Below are positions 41,822 to 51,977 of a stretch of 64,000 bases of DNA, piece after piece. The stretch spans positions 1,798,001 to 1,862,000 of the forward strand of contig JANHCV010000001.1 of the NCBI GenBank assembly GCA_025594325.1, read 5' to 3'. Position 1 is the first letter of the stretch; every line of letters begins with the position of its first letter. The notes below the pieces were generated by a model, which was not told the origin of the DNA, did not search any database, and was given only the letters and a program-made list of their open reading frames with translations. Position numbers and translations under genes: made by a program. The DNA comes from Blastocladiella emersonii ATCC 22665 (lineage: Eukaryota; Blastocladiomycota; Blastocladiomycetes; Blastocladiales; Blastocladiaceae).

Positions 41822-43205
41822 ATGCAATCATTTCTCGAGCAGTGGTATCACGACGAGACCGCCACCGTCGCGCCATGTGTCGCCCCGCTGCCGGCGCAGC
41901 GGCTGCGTGCGCCGCCGTTGATCCCCGAGGCGCTGTCCGAGCCCGAGTGCGAGTGGCTCTTCACCCAGATCTGCCCGCCCAACACGCCGTACCACAGCGT
42001 CACAGTACGTCTGCTCGTACCCCCTTCCCAGACGTATCGCTCACGCGACACCTGTCAGATCTCGTACGACCGCTTCGCCGAGCTCCGCGCCGCCCTACCC
42101 GCCAAGTTCAAGCCGTACCTCTCGCCCGCCGTCTTCCTGCGCCTGCCCAAGGACATGTCGGGCGCGCTCCTCGGCCTGCCGTGGATGCACTACATTCTCA
42201 AGAAGGGCGCCGTCTACGAGGCCCGGTCGGGGCTGTGCGCCGCGAGCAAGAACGGCGTCTCGCTGACCCACGACGAGTTTGCCGCATTTATCCTCGCCCG
42301 CTACGCCCGCGATCCCGCCGACCAGCCCGATGATGACGACGATGACGGGGATGAAGATGATGATAACAGCGAAGTCAACTCGCCGCTCTCGTCGCCGCCG
42401 CTGTCGCGGTACTCGTCCGAGGTCCGCCTCGCCGGTCCCGCGCGCGCCGTGCCCGCCGCGCTCGCCGACGTCGCCGCCGAGTACCTGATCCAGGCCCTCG
42501 CCCCGGCCGTCCCCGCCTGGCCCGTCCCGCTCCGCGCCCTGCTCGGGCACCCCGTCGTCCTCGAGATTGCTGAACACGCGGGGTTCTTTGCCCGCCGCGC
42601 CGCGAATGGCCTTTTTGGTACGCGCTCTTCTTGGATCTCCGAACGCACGCGTCCCTGATCACCTTGCGCCGTCGCTAGACCAGTACTGCGCGCTCCTCGG
42701 CACTCCACCTCCGCGCCCGCCGTCCCCGCTTCCCGCGCTCTCGCGCACCGCGGCCGGCCGCATGTGCAACGGCGTGCTGACCGAGACCTTCCTTTCCGCT
42801 TTGCAACGTCCGGGCCCCGTGACGTGGCGACGGTACGCGGCGTTCATGGTCGCCGCGTCAGACGTGCACCGGGTGCCCGCGATGCGCGCACTATTCCGAA
42901 CACTGGACGTGGACGGCGCGGGCGTGCTGACCGAGCACGCGGTGCGCGAGTACGTGCGCGACGTGTGCCGTGCGGTCTCGCGACTCGGGCTCGGGCCCGA
43001 GTTTTCCGTCGAGGACGTGGTCAACGAGGTGTTCGACATGGCGCGGTGCACCAAGGCAAGCGGGATCGCGCTCAAGGACCTGCTCGCGTGCGGCGTCGGC
43101 GGCACCGTGATCCGGATCCTTGTCGATGTCCACGGGCTCGCGCAGTACGACGCGTTTCTCTCGTCGGGGTCCGGCGGTGGTGGCGGGGGTGGGGCGGCAC
43201 CGTGA
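41822..43205 (+). CDS. PP2A regulatory subunit B''-gamma-like protein (PPP2R3C/G5PR family)
   Basis: Exons 41822-42004, 42059-42617 and 42679-43205 give about 422 residues. Similarity to PPP2R3C runs the length of the protein. It includes SVTISYDRFAELRAALP, KPYLSPAVFLRLPKDMSG, a helix YILKKGAVYEARSGL, then PVTWRRYAAFMVAASD with an EF-hand-like loop DVDGAGVLT. Near the C-terminus come EFSVEDVVNEVFDMARCTKA, SGIALKDLLACGVGGTVIRI and LVDVHGLAQYD. B'' subunits direct PP2A to substrates, and the gamma form is linked to cell-cycle, centrosome and cilium functions. An acidic insertion (DDDDDDGDEDDD) sits in the middle and is not typical. The first intron is 54 bp and in frame, so a read-through form is possible. 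Confidence 0.75.
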
Positions 43206-43347
43206 GAGTGGAGAATCAATCAATGGTTGTAGTATGGAGGAGGAAAAGTCACGACATCGGTCAGGATGCGACACACACACATGTGGCGGACAGCGAGCGG
43301 GCGAGGGAGGGGAGCGGACGGGTTGAGCTGTCGGACAGGAACACGCA

Positions 43348-44819
43348 TCACGCGCGCTTGGCCTTCTTGGGCGGCGCCGTCGCCGCCGTCTGCTGCTGCT
43401 CGTCCTCGTCCTCGTCCTCGTCTTCGTTGTCGGACGCTTCGTCGTCGGACCGGTTGTCCTCGGGGGCGCTGCCGCGGACGACCTTGAGCACGACGCGCAC
43501 GATCATGTACAGCCACATGAGGAGAAGCGCCTGGAGGGCGAGCAGCAGGGTCATGAAGAACCAGAACCCGCCCGTCGACATGTAGTGCCCGCGCTCGGGC
43601 GCCCACGTCAGCGGGAGGATCGTCGGCAGCTCGCTCCACAGGGACCACACCATGGACAGGTAGATGTAGTGGCGCGAGTAGAGCCAGACGCCGACAAAGG
43701 CGACAAACGTCGCGTCGCACAGCCGCCGCCACCGCACGTAGTTGAAGCACTTGGCCGACGACAGCAGGATGTCGCCCACGTCCATGGTCACGAGGACCGC
43801 CGACCCGATGCGCGTGAAGTTGGTGTAGTAGCTCGAGATGATGAGCGCGCAGGTGACGAGGTGGTGCGCCAGCATCTGCACGTGGTCCTTGCGCGGCTTC
43901 TCGATGTGGATCACGAACAGCTGCTGGATCCAGAAGGCCAGCTGCATCAGGTAGTACGACTTGAACGGGCCCGTCAGGTACGCGTGCGGGTAGTCTACAC
44001 GCGCGGAGCGTGAGTCGCTCGCCATCGAGCAGGTCGGGAGCGGGCGAGTGGGGGCCGTACCGATCCAGAACTGGCTCGTGTTGTACCAGTATGGGCTGTT
44101 GTAGACAAAGTACTACACGCAATGCGACCGAGCATCGTCAGCGCGCCGTGCGAGCCTCGCAACAAGCAGCAGCACCGCAGCCGTACCGTTCCGACAGAGA
44201 ACGACAGCGTGTAGTAGACGACGAGCCAGCCCTGCTCGCCGAACCGCTCGACGAGGGCGCGGCGGCACCCGAGCGCCTTGGCGGTTGGCCGCAGCACGTA
44301 GTCGATGACGGCGGCGCGCAGGAACGTCCACACGAGCACGCCAAACGCGACAAACGCCACATCGTAGGCGCCCTTACCGTACAGCTGCGTGCCGTCGGCC
44401 ACGAACCCGGGCGCGGCGGCGCTCCGTGGCCGCGGCAGCGGCTCGGTGCCGTCAATCGGGTACGACGGCAGCGCGATGTGGCCGAGGAGCGAGTCGGGCG
44501 CCAGCAGCGTGCCGCCGACGATGAGCGTGATGAGCGCCAATGGGACCTCTACACGATGGCGGGTCAGCGGAGCCGGAACCGATGGGATTCGACGGCGAGG
44601 CGGGGACGCACTGAGCTGGTTGTCGCGGTACGCGGCCATGATGGGGTGCGGATGCCATCCTGCGTGGTGCGCATCGGCATCGGTCGCGGGTGCGGCGGTG
44701 CCGGCCTTGCTCAGCGGCGCGTGCTGCTTGGCAGGGAAGGCGGGGCGCGAGACACACGGCGAAACGCGGCCCGCCATGGATGCGGCGGTCGAGTGGCGGT
44801 GGATCGTCGACGTTGCCAT
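43348..44819 (-). CDS. LAC1: ceramide synthase 2 (Lag1/Lac1 family, TLC domain)
   Basis: Four exons (44819-44612, 44548-44187, 44112-44061, 43994-43348) join in phase to about 422 residues. Catalytic segment: HIEKPRKDHVQMLAHHLVTC, SSYYTNFTRIGSAVLV, MDVGDILL, essentially the same as ceramide synthase 1 at 1.6-3.0 kb. The small 52 bp exon encodes YFVYNSPYWYNTSQFW, aligned to FFVVNSAFWSDTRHFW in the paralogue, which confirms the splice. Compared with paralogue 1 it has two extra introns and a longer N-terminus. The tail is a poly-acidic, Q-containing stretch ending PPKKAKRA. The proteins probably differ in acyl-chain preference. It is convergent with the PP2A subunit (about 140 bp) and divergent from the phosphodiesterase gene. 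Confidence 0.92.
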
Positions 44820-45783
44820 GGTCGCGGAATTCGTGGTCGATGCGTTGCGCGAGGGGAGCTACGGTCCGGCGGAGGAATGGAGATGAAGGGGCGGCGAGGG
44901 GAGAGCGCGGGTTCCCGGCGGCGAGGACCCGGCCAAAAGCTTGCAGTCGGGTTCGGAAGGTGGAGAGCAGGAGTTGAGGCCGGCCGTGAGGATGGCGGGG
45001 AGGGCGCGGCGATCGATGGGTGGGAACGCGGTACGCGAGTCGAGTCAGGCGGGACCTGACCAAGCCAGGCGGAGGACGAGGGTGGAGGAGAGCGTGGGAA
45101 TGGAGACGGTCCGTCGCGTCAGTCAGAGCTTCATGGGCGGGGTCGATCGAGCGCTGTGAGTTGCAGAGTTGCATGAGGGGCGGGGAAGCGGGCGGAGCGG
45201 CGGTGCGGCGCAGCACCCTGCAGGCGCGGGCCTGCAGGCGGGCCACGGGCAGAGGCGCCGCGGTGACGTGGGGGCGGTCCGCCGGGTCCGGTCTGCCTGC
45301 CCCCGCTCCGCTCCGCGCACCACCACACCACCCCCGTGCGAAATTTAATTGAAGAAGGTTTCACAAAAGTTTAACCGAGCACGGCGGCGGCGGCAATTCC
45401 AAGCGACCTCACATGACCGCGGAACGCGTCTCCCGACGCGTCTCACGCCGCGACGCGTGCGCGTGCGCGCGAATCAAAAATTGTCTCGCAGCGCGCAGGC
45501 TCCAATCGCGAGTCTCTCCGGGCAACACGGTCCACTTCTAGCACCATGCAACGCACGCGCACTCATCCGTGCTGAGCTTGACTGCCGCACCCCGACATGT
45601 AAGTCCCGCTTGCCCCCTTCCCGGATCACGCCGCCGTGGAGCTCGCCCGCCCGCCGCGCCCCGCTCTGATCGGTGACGCTGCCGCCCGCCCGCTCGCTCG
45701 CGCGCACCCGCTCCCGCCCCGCCTCGCCCTGGCCACTGTAATAACGTCTCTCCCTCCCTCGTCCCCGTGTCTCCTCCCGCCCG
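44820..45783. promoter_or_regulatory. divergent intergenic region, ceramide synthase 2 / phosphodiesterase
   Basis: A 964 bp spacer with strong strand asymmetry (G-rich left part, C-rich right part from about 45600). A perfect GTAAGT donor-like site at 45597-45602 and a GATGCAG acceptor-like site at 45783-45789 raise the possibility of a 5' UTR intron or an alternative first exon for the phosphodiesterase. No gene supported. Confidence 0.35.
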
Positions 45784-48700
45784 ATGCAGAAGCCGCCGCC
45801 ACCGAGCAACTCGAGCCGTGACCCGCCACGCGCCTACACGCCCGAATACGTCAAGGAACTCCGCAAGGAGCGCGACCTCTACGCGCGCACCCTGCTCAAC
45901 TCGGTCGGAAATGCCCAGCAGGGCGCCAACTCGCCGCCCGCCTTCCACGACCTCCACCTGAGCGGCCACCGCAACTCGACCGCTGGCCGCCGCGAGAGCA
46001 TCTCGCGCGCCGTCACCGCCAACAACAGCCCCGCGGGCCTCTCCAACTCGCGCTTCAACCTCTCGGGCTCGCAGACCGCGCTCCACTCGCTCTCAGCCGC
46101 CGCCATCGGCTCGTCCACGGACGGCGTCATCTCGCCTCCCTCCTCGCGCACCCCGGCCTCGGGCAGCGCCGTCGTCGTCGGCCGCGGCACCTCGTCCACC
46201 AGCCGCCCGGGATCCACCTACTCGCTCAACGCCAGCAACAACCCGCACCACGCGCCCCAGCAGCTCCTCGCGTCCGGCTCGCTCCGCGGCGGCACCAGCG
46301 CTTCCGCCTTTGCCAACACTGCCATGAGCCAAACTACCCGGCGCCGAGCGTCGGTCATCAGCTTCAACAGCACCAACTCGCGCGCCCGCGGGCCTAACGC
46401 CGGCCGGCCGTCGATCGCCGTCCCCGCCGGCAGTATTGGGTCGAATGGGACCCCGCGATCCGACGAGCGGCTCAAGAACCAGGGCGGTCCGCTCGCGAGC
46501 AGCTCATCGTACGTTTCCTCACTCGCTCGCTCGGCTCGGCTGTGGTCCCGCTCGTCGCTCACCATTGTCCCGCGCGCGCGAGTGTAGTATACAAAAGCTG
46601 CCGCTGTCCAACTCAGCGTCCAAGGTCGGCACCATGGAGGACGGCTTCGACCCCGTCGTCGGCAGCGTGCGGCTGCAGATGGGCTTCCACTACCTGTGGT
46701 ACGGCTGCCTGCTCTTCATCGGCTACTCGGTCAGCTGGATCGGCGCCATCCGGCCCGTCACCATCTCCATCTGTACGTTTGGTCTCGCCCCACTCCTCGC
46801 CGCCACCGACCGTCAACTGACGCGCACGACGAGTAGACTTTGCGACGGCCTTCATCATCACGCAGTTCTCGCGCGTGCTGTACGCGTCCAACGAGTTCTC
46901 GCTGATCCCGCTGTACCTGTCGTTCCTGCCCTTCTTCGAGTTTTGCCTGCTGTCGCGCGAGGGCCACATTCTCTTCTCGGTGCTGTGGTTCATCTCGCTC
47001 ATGATCGTCAACATGCAGTGCGGCGCGAGCTCGCTGACCCGCCACATAGTCGCGTCGTCCGTGTGCCTGCTCGTCACGTACGTGCTGGCCGTCGGCCTCA
47101 TGTACGAGCACTCGGCCATCAACATCTTCAACGTGGCCAACGGCAAGTACATCCGCGAGCTCGGGCCCATCGACATCAACCTCGCCAGCGAGGGCACCTT
47201 CCTCGTCTTCATGGTGCTGCTCCAGCTCGGCCTGTTCATGCTGCAGCGCTTCATCAAGCGGTACGCAACCTTCCTCATCGACCGCCAGCGCCGCATGCAG
47301 CGCCTGCAGGCCGCCAACGCCGAGCTTCAGGACAAGCTCAAGCTGCTCAAGGTCGACGTGAACCTGGACCTCGACACCCCGATCACCAAGGTCATCCGCA
47401 TCATCAAGTCGATCCAGGCCAAGGAGGACATGGACGGCGAGGTCATCGAGTCGCTCGACTACGTCATCGGCATCCTCTCGTCCAACAAGCTGTTCAACAT
47501 CGACCTCGGCGCCTTTAAGGAGAACATCGACAACGAGGTCAAGAGCTGGCTCGACAACATGCTCCAGGCCAAGGAGACGCACCCGTCGCCCGAGCTCAAC
47601 AACGGCAACGGGATCGCCTTCACCCCGCCGCCGCAGCCGCCCGCGCAGGACGCCGCGAGCACGCTCGGCCCGAGCGCCGGACCCGCGTCCACGTCGGGCG
47701 CCATCACGGCGGCCACGTCCACCATCTCGGTCGCGCCTGGGTCCACGACGAGCCCCGCGTCGGGCGACGACGGACACGCCGAGCCCACGTCGATCCAGGT
47801 CGTCGACCACGCGTCCATGGCCGCGGCCACCTCGGCTGCAGCTGCAGCGGCCGCTGCCGCCGCGGCGGGAGCGTCTTCCGGCATGGCCGAGGACCCGCAC
47901 GGGTTCGCGGCGATCCCCGAGATCATCTACAAGCCGGTGCTCGCCAACGACACGCTGATCCAGCAGGCGCTGACGAGCGCCGAGACGTGGGACTTCAACT
48001 GCTTCGAGCTGGCGCAGGTGACCAACGGGCGGCCGCTGTACTACTTTGCGCAGCACGTGTTCGCGTACAACGACTTCTACGCGACGTTTGGGCTCGACCA
48101 CGGCAAGGTCGAGAAGTTTTTCACGCGGCTCGAGGCCGGGTACCGCGTCAACCCGTACCACAACTCGATCCACGCTGTCGACGTGATGCACGGCGCGCAC
48201 TACTTCCTCGCGACGCTCGGCATGAGCGACCTGATCAGCATCGAGGAGCGGCTCGCGTGTCTCCTGGCCGCGAGCTGCCACGACGTGGACCACCCGGGCG
48301 TGTCCAACGCGTTCCTCGTCGAGACGCGGTGCGACCTCGCGGTCCGGTACAACGACCAGTCGGTGCTCGAGAACCACCACGCGGCCAAGGCGTTCGAGCT
48401 GCTGCTCGGCAACAACGAGACCAACTTCCTGGCCTCGCTGCCCAAGAACACGGTGCAGCACCTGCGCCAGTGCATGATCCGCATGGTGCTGGCCACCGAC
48501 ATGGCCATGCACTACGAGCTGCACACCAAGTTCAAGAACAAGGTGCAGGGCGCCGGCATCAACGTCAAGGACGTCAAGGACCGGCAGCTGCTCATGGAGA
48601 TCGCCATCAAGTGCGCGGACGTGAGCAACCCGACGCGGCCGCCGCAGCTGTCGCAGAAGTGGACCGAGCTCGTCATGGCCGAGTTCTACCTGCAGGGCGA

Positions 48701-49172
48701 CATTGAGCGGGCGCGCGGGATCCCGATCTCGCGGTTCATGGACCGCCAGAACCCGGGCGTCGGCAAGTGCCAGATCGGCTTCATCGAGTTCGTCGTGCTC
48801 CCGCTCTACGAGACGTGGGACGCGTACATCAACGAGGACGACCAGTTCCTTGGCCTCCAGCACCTCGCCACCAACCGCGAGTTCTGGAAGTCGTACGTCG
48901 ACCCGCCGCCCACCACCCCGCTCACGCTGTCCGACATCCCAACACCCGACTACCTCAAGCCCGCCCTCGCGAAACCCACGGTCGTCCCGCCCTTCGACCA
49001 CGTCTTCTCGGGCCTCCCGACCGTCTGCAACATGACCCTCCCCTCGCCGTGCCTCGCCGCCGGCGAGCGCCACCGCGACATCAACGAGGCCGAGGCCAGC
49101 GGCAAGGCGTCCGTCGCGGGCGCCGCGGCCGCCATGAACGGCGGTGGCGGCCACGGCGGCGGTGAATCGTGA
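45784..49172 (+). CDS. membrane-anchored class I 3',5'-cyclic nucleotide phosphodiesterase
   Basis: Exons 45784-46508, 46588-46772 and 46837-49172 give about 1081 residues. A Ser/Asn-rich cytosolic N-terminus of about 250 residues is followed by six or so helices (YLWYGCLLFIGYSVSWIGAI, FSLIPLYLSFLPFFEFCLL, HILFSVLWFISLMIVNM, IVASSVCLLVTYVLAVGLMY, GTFLVFMVLLQLGLFMLQ). A coiled coil (QRRMQRLQAANAELQDKLKLL) leads to the catalytic domain (about 690-1000). Metal-binding motifs of class I PDEs are intact: YHNSIHAVDVMHG, SCHDVDHPGVSN, AIKCADVSNP. The enzyme would hydrolyse cAMP or cGMP at a membrane. Comparable membrane PDEs are discussed in light-driven cGMP signalling of zoospores, so a role there is possible but is inference. 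The nucleotide specificity cannot be read off. Confidence 0.93.
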
Positions 49173-49261
49173 ACTTGGTGGACTGGTGTATTTTATAGTA
49201 CTACGCGCGTAAATAGACGGCTAGAAAGAACAATACTCTGGTGGTGAAGATGGTTGGTTGG

Positions 49262-51196
49262 TTAGCTCGAAACGACCGGGTGGTAGCCCGTCGGACTGCC
49301 GAGCGACGCGAGCCGCTCGCGCGAAGTGCTGCCCGCGGGCTCGTCCTGGTCGCGGAGCTCGAGGACCACGGCGCCGCCGCTTTCGCGATCTTGCGCCAGG
49401 GCCTCCTTCTCGACGGCACCCTTGGCGGCAAAGTACACGGACTCGGCGGCGTTGTGGATCGAGGTGACGGCGCCGGCCGCGACGAGGAGCCGGCGGCCGT
49501 GCGCGTCGACGCCAACGAACCGCATGTGCCCGCCCTGCGTGCGGAACCAGGTCTTGGCGGCGGCCTGGAGCACCGCGACGGCGCTATGGTCGTGGAGCCG
49601 CGCGTGCGCGAGGTCGATGGTCACGGAGCGCGGGTCGGCTGGAGCCGGCGCGAGCTGCCGCTCCATGGTCGACGCCGACGTGAAGAAGACGGGACCCGTG
49701 ATACGGATGGTCAGCTCGATGTCGCTTGTCGCGCGGTCGATGCGAACGAGGCTTGCCGACTCCCACGCGAACACGACGGCGGACCACAGCACGCCCGTCA
49801 GGACGCCGATGGCGAGGTCCGCGACGACGGCGAGGACCGAGACGAGGAGCACGGTCACCGAGTCCTGCCACCGCATCTCGCGGCGGAACAGGTACCGCCA
49901 GGTGCGCCACTCGAACGTGTGGATCACGACGATGAACAGGATCCCCGTCAGCGAGGCGACGGGGAGCAGCTCGATGGCGGGGCCCGCGACGGCGATGATG
50001 AGCAGAATCCAGAGTGACGCGGTCACAGACCCGAGTCGGCCGCGCGAGCCTGCCATGACGTTGAGCGAGGACTGGCCGACCATGGCAGACCCGCCGATCG
50101 TCGAGAAGAGCGACGCGACGAGGTTACCGAGCCCCTGCGCGACCTGCTCCTGGAACCCGGCGTGGCGCGGGACCTCGCGCTTGGCGAGCCCGGCGCACAG
50201 CTCGAGCGTCATGAGCGACTCGACGGACCCGATGGCCGTCAGCGTCGCGGCGAAGCGGAAGACGGTGCCCCAGTGCGGGCTGCCGAGCGGGAGCGACGGG
50301 AACGCAAAGGGCAGGAACGCGCCGCGCAGCGTGGCGACGTCGCCGACGGTCTTGGTGCGCACGCCGAACCCGAGCCGGTACACGAGGTGCTCGACCAGCG
50401 TGGTCAGGATCATGGCCGTCAGCGACGACGGGATCACGCGTGATGTGACGGTGATGGGACCCAGGCGCAGCGTGCCGCGGATCCGGGGCTGGAACTCCAT
50501 GGCGACCATAGCGAGCAGGACGAGAAGCAGGACGAGCCACAGCTCGAGCTCGCCGAAACTGAGCCACCGCTGCGGGCCCATGGTTGGGATGACGGACGGC
50601 GGACAGCCAGCCGGCTCGCTCAGTGTCGCCATGGCCGCAGCTGAGTTGGAGGTATCGGTCACCTTGAACGCGGTGAGCTGCGCGAGGCCGATCACGATGG
50701 CGAGCCCGTTGGCGAACCCGACGTGGACCGGGTACGGGAGAAGGCGCAGCAGCTTGTGTGCCTGAAAGACGCCGAGCAGGATCTGCATCACGCCCGTGAC
50801 GAACATAGTCATGTACAGGATCTGGAGCCGGTCGGCGCTGCACAGCTCGACGAGCGCGCCCGTCGTCGGCGCGACGATGTGGTTCTGGACGACGGCCATG
50901 GCGCCGGCCATACCCGAGATCATGCCCGACATACCGCCGAGCGCCGCCGCGAACAGGCCGATGAAGAAGGTCGACTGGAGGCCCTGCATGGGCGCGATTC
51001 CCGCGGTGAAGGCGAACGCGCTCGATTCGGGGACCTGCATGATGGCAACCGCGAGGCCGTTGAGCAGCTCGGTCTTGAGCTGGACCGGGTTGCGGGCGTA
51101 GAACTTGGCCGACTCGCTCGCGTGGCTGGCCAGCGCGCCCGGCGCCTGCATAACTGGTCGGTCGGCTCGGCGTGTGAGCGGGGCTCGAATTCGCAT
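49262..51196 (-). CDS. SulP/SLC26-family anion (sulfate) transporter with STAS domain
   Basis: Single exon, about 644 residues from MRIRAPL at 51196; a Met at 51151 (MQAPGAL) is an alternative start. The SulP opening is seen in ELLNGLAVAIMQVPESSAFA and GLQSTFFIGLFAAALGG, with GMISGMAGAMAVV, YPVHVGFANGLAIVIGLAQL and FSTIGGSAMVGQSSLNVMAG further on. Ten to fourteen membrane helices end at about residue 480. A cytosolic STAS domain follows (ELTIRITGPVFFTSASTM, VTIDLAHARLHDHSAVAVLQ). SulP proteins carry sulfate or other oxyanions across plasma or organelle membranes. The VPES sequence replaces the more common VPQG/VPQ(G/S) of eukaryotic sulfate permeases, a feature shared with SulP proteins close to bacterial ones. 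Sulfate is likely but not certain as the substrate. Confidence 0.88.
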   Translation of the reverse strand: MRIRAPLTRRADRPVMQAPGALASHASESAKFYARNPVQLKTELLNGLAVAIMQVPESSAFAFTAGIAPMQGLQSTFFIGLFAAALGGMSGMISGMAGAMAVVQNHIVAPTTGALVELCSADRLQILYMTMFVTGVMQILLGVFQAHKLLRLLPYPVHVGFANGLAIVIGLAQLTAFKVTDTSNSAAAMATLSEPAGCPPSVIPTMGPQRWLSFGELELWLVLLLVLLAMVAMEFQPRIRGTLRLGPITVTSRVIPSSLTAMILTTLVEHLVYRLGFGVRTKTVGDVATLRGAFLPFAFPSLPLGSPHWGTVFRFAATLTAIGSVESLMTLELCAGLAKREVPRHAGFQEQVAQGLGNLVASLFSTIGGSAMVGQSSLNVMAGSRGRLGSVTASLWILLIIAVAGPAIELLPVASLTGILFIVVIHTFEWRTWRYLFRREMRWQDSVTVLLVSVLAVVADLAIGVLTGVLWSAVVFAWESASLVRIDRATSDIELTIRITGPVFFTSASTMERQLAPAPADPRSVTIDLAHARLHDHSAVAVLQAAAKTWFRTQGGHMRFVGVDAHGRRLLVAAGAVTSIHNAAESVYFAAKGAVEKEALAQDRESGGAVVLELRDQDEPAGSTSRERLASLGSPTGYHPVVSS

Positions 51197-51439
51197 GTTT
51201 CCCTGGTGGTACTCGACGGACCTTTGCGGCCGACCGAGGTTGCACCAAGTGTCAATCGTCGATAGAGCTCCATGGTAGTGTTTGATGTTGAGGGAGGGGA
51301 GAGGTGAAGCGCGGGGACGTCTGAGGACATGTTCGCGGCTGAGGCGTCCCGAATCGCCAGATCGCGATCCCATCCTGATCATCACAGTCACGAGAACCGA
51401 GAAGGTCAAACTCATGAATCAAGCTGTATAGGCACAAGC

Positions 51440-51830
51440 TTTCCGTGGACACGATTCAGAGAAGTCCATAGCGGAGACGGCGCCGGTCTCGGCGCCGTTC
51501 ACGACCGTGCTGGCGCCGACAAAGCCGTTGCCGTCCTGCACCTGGCCCCGCTCAAGCTTGCCGTTGCGATCGATCAAACACGTCGGCCGCGACCGAGTCG
51601 TCGCCTTTCGCGCTGAGTTGAGTCTCGTAGTACCGTCGCCGTTGACCCCGCAGGCGGCCATGGCCGGGTACTCGTCGGCATCAGAGCTCGTCGTCGCATC
51701 CTACAGCGCGTCGCCGTTGGCGTCGCCCCCCAAGCTGAACTGACCCGTCGGTCGACGTGTACATGGCCGCGCTGGCGGCATCCATCACCGATCTGGCCAT
51801 CGACGATGCCCAGACCGCCGCATGTGATCA
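51440..51830 (-). pseudogene. decayed fragment of the metacaspase C-terminal repeat region
   Basis: On the minus strand the peptide MAACGVNGDGTTR, then LIDRNGKLERGQVQDGNGFV and GASTVVNGAE align with the metacaspase at 56.2-57.4 kb (MAAYDADGDGYYE, VYDRNGNLTQNLDQDGDGLV, DANTDVNGDG). The nucleotide sequences also align over at least 250 bp, for example GCCGTTGCCGTCCTG versus GCCGTCGCCGTCCTG. Farther upstream on the minus strand the frame is broken but DNA similarity continues (ACCCGTCGGTCGACGTGTAC versus ACCCGTCGGCCGACGTGTAC). The protease domain is absent. This is a partial, degraded duplicate. Its right edge merges into the leader of the truncated acyl-CoA synthetase. Confidence 0.75.
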
Positions 51831-51977
51831 ACCGTCACGCCATGATCCGCGAGATGATGTCCCATTTGATAGCGATGTGTGTCGAGTTGAAGAAGATGCA
51901 ACAATAAGAACTTGCAAGCAAGCAAAGTCGACATTTGCAACTTGCGCACGCTCTTCGAGCTCCACGCACAAGACTAG

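Noticed and set aside
42005-42058. Reading the 54 bp insert as coding in the PP2A subunit
   Set aside because: It has GTACGT and CAG ends, and removing it restores SVT-ISYDRF similarity to PPP2R3C. Since it is in frame, retention cannot be fully excluded.
46758-49154. A 798-codon open frame antisense to the phosphodiesterase
   Set aside because: The codon third-position pattern fits the plus strand, and the antisense product is repetitive V/R/D/H sequence with no recognisable domain.
51197-51415. Extending the SulP start to the upstream Met at 51415
   Set aside because: Codon use drops to a non-coding pattern and the extra residues have no SulP similarity, so this is treated as 5' leader.
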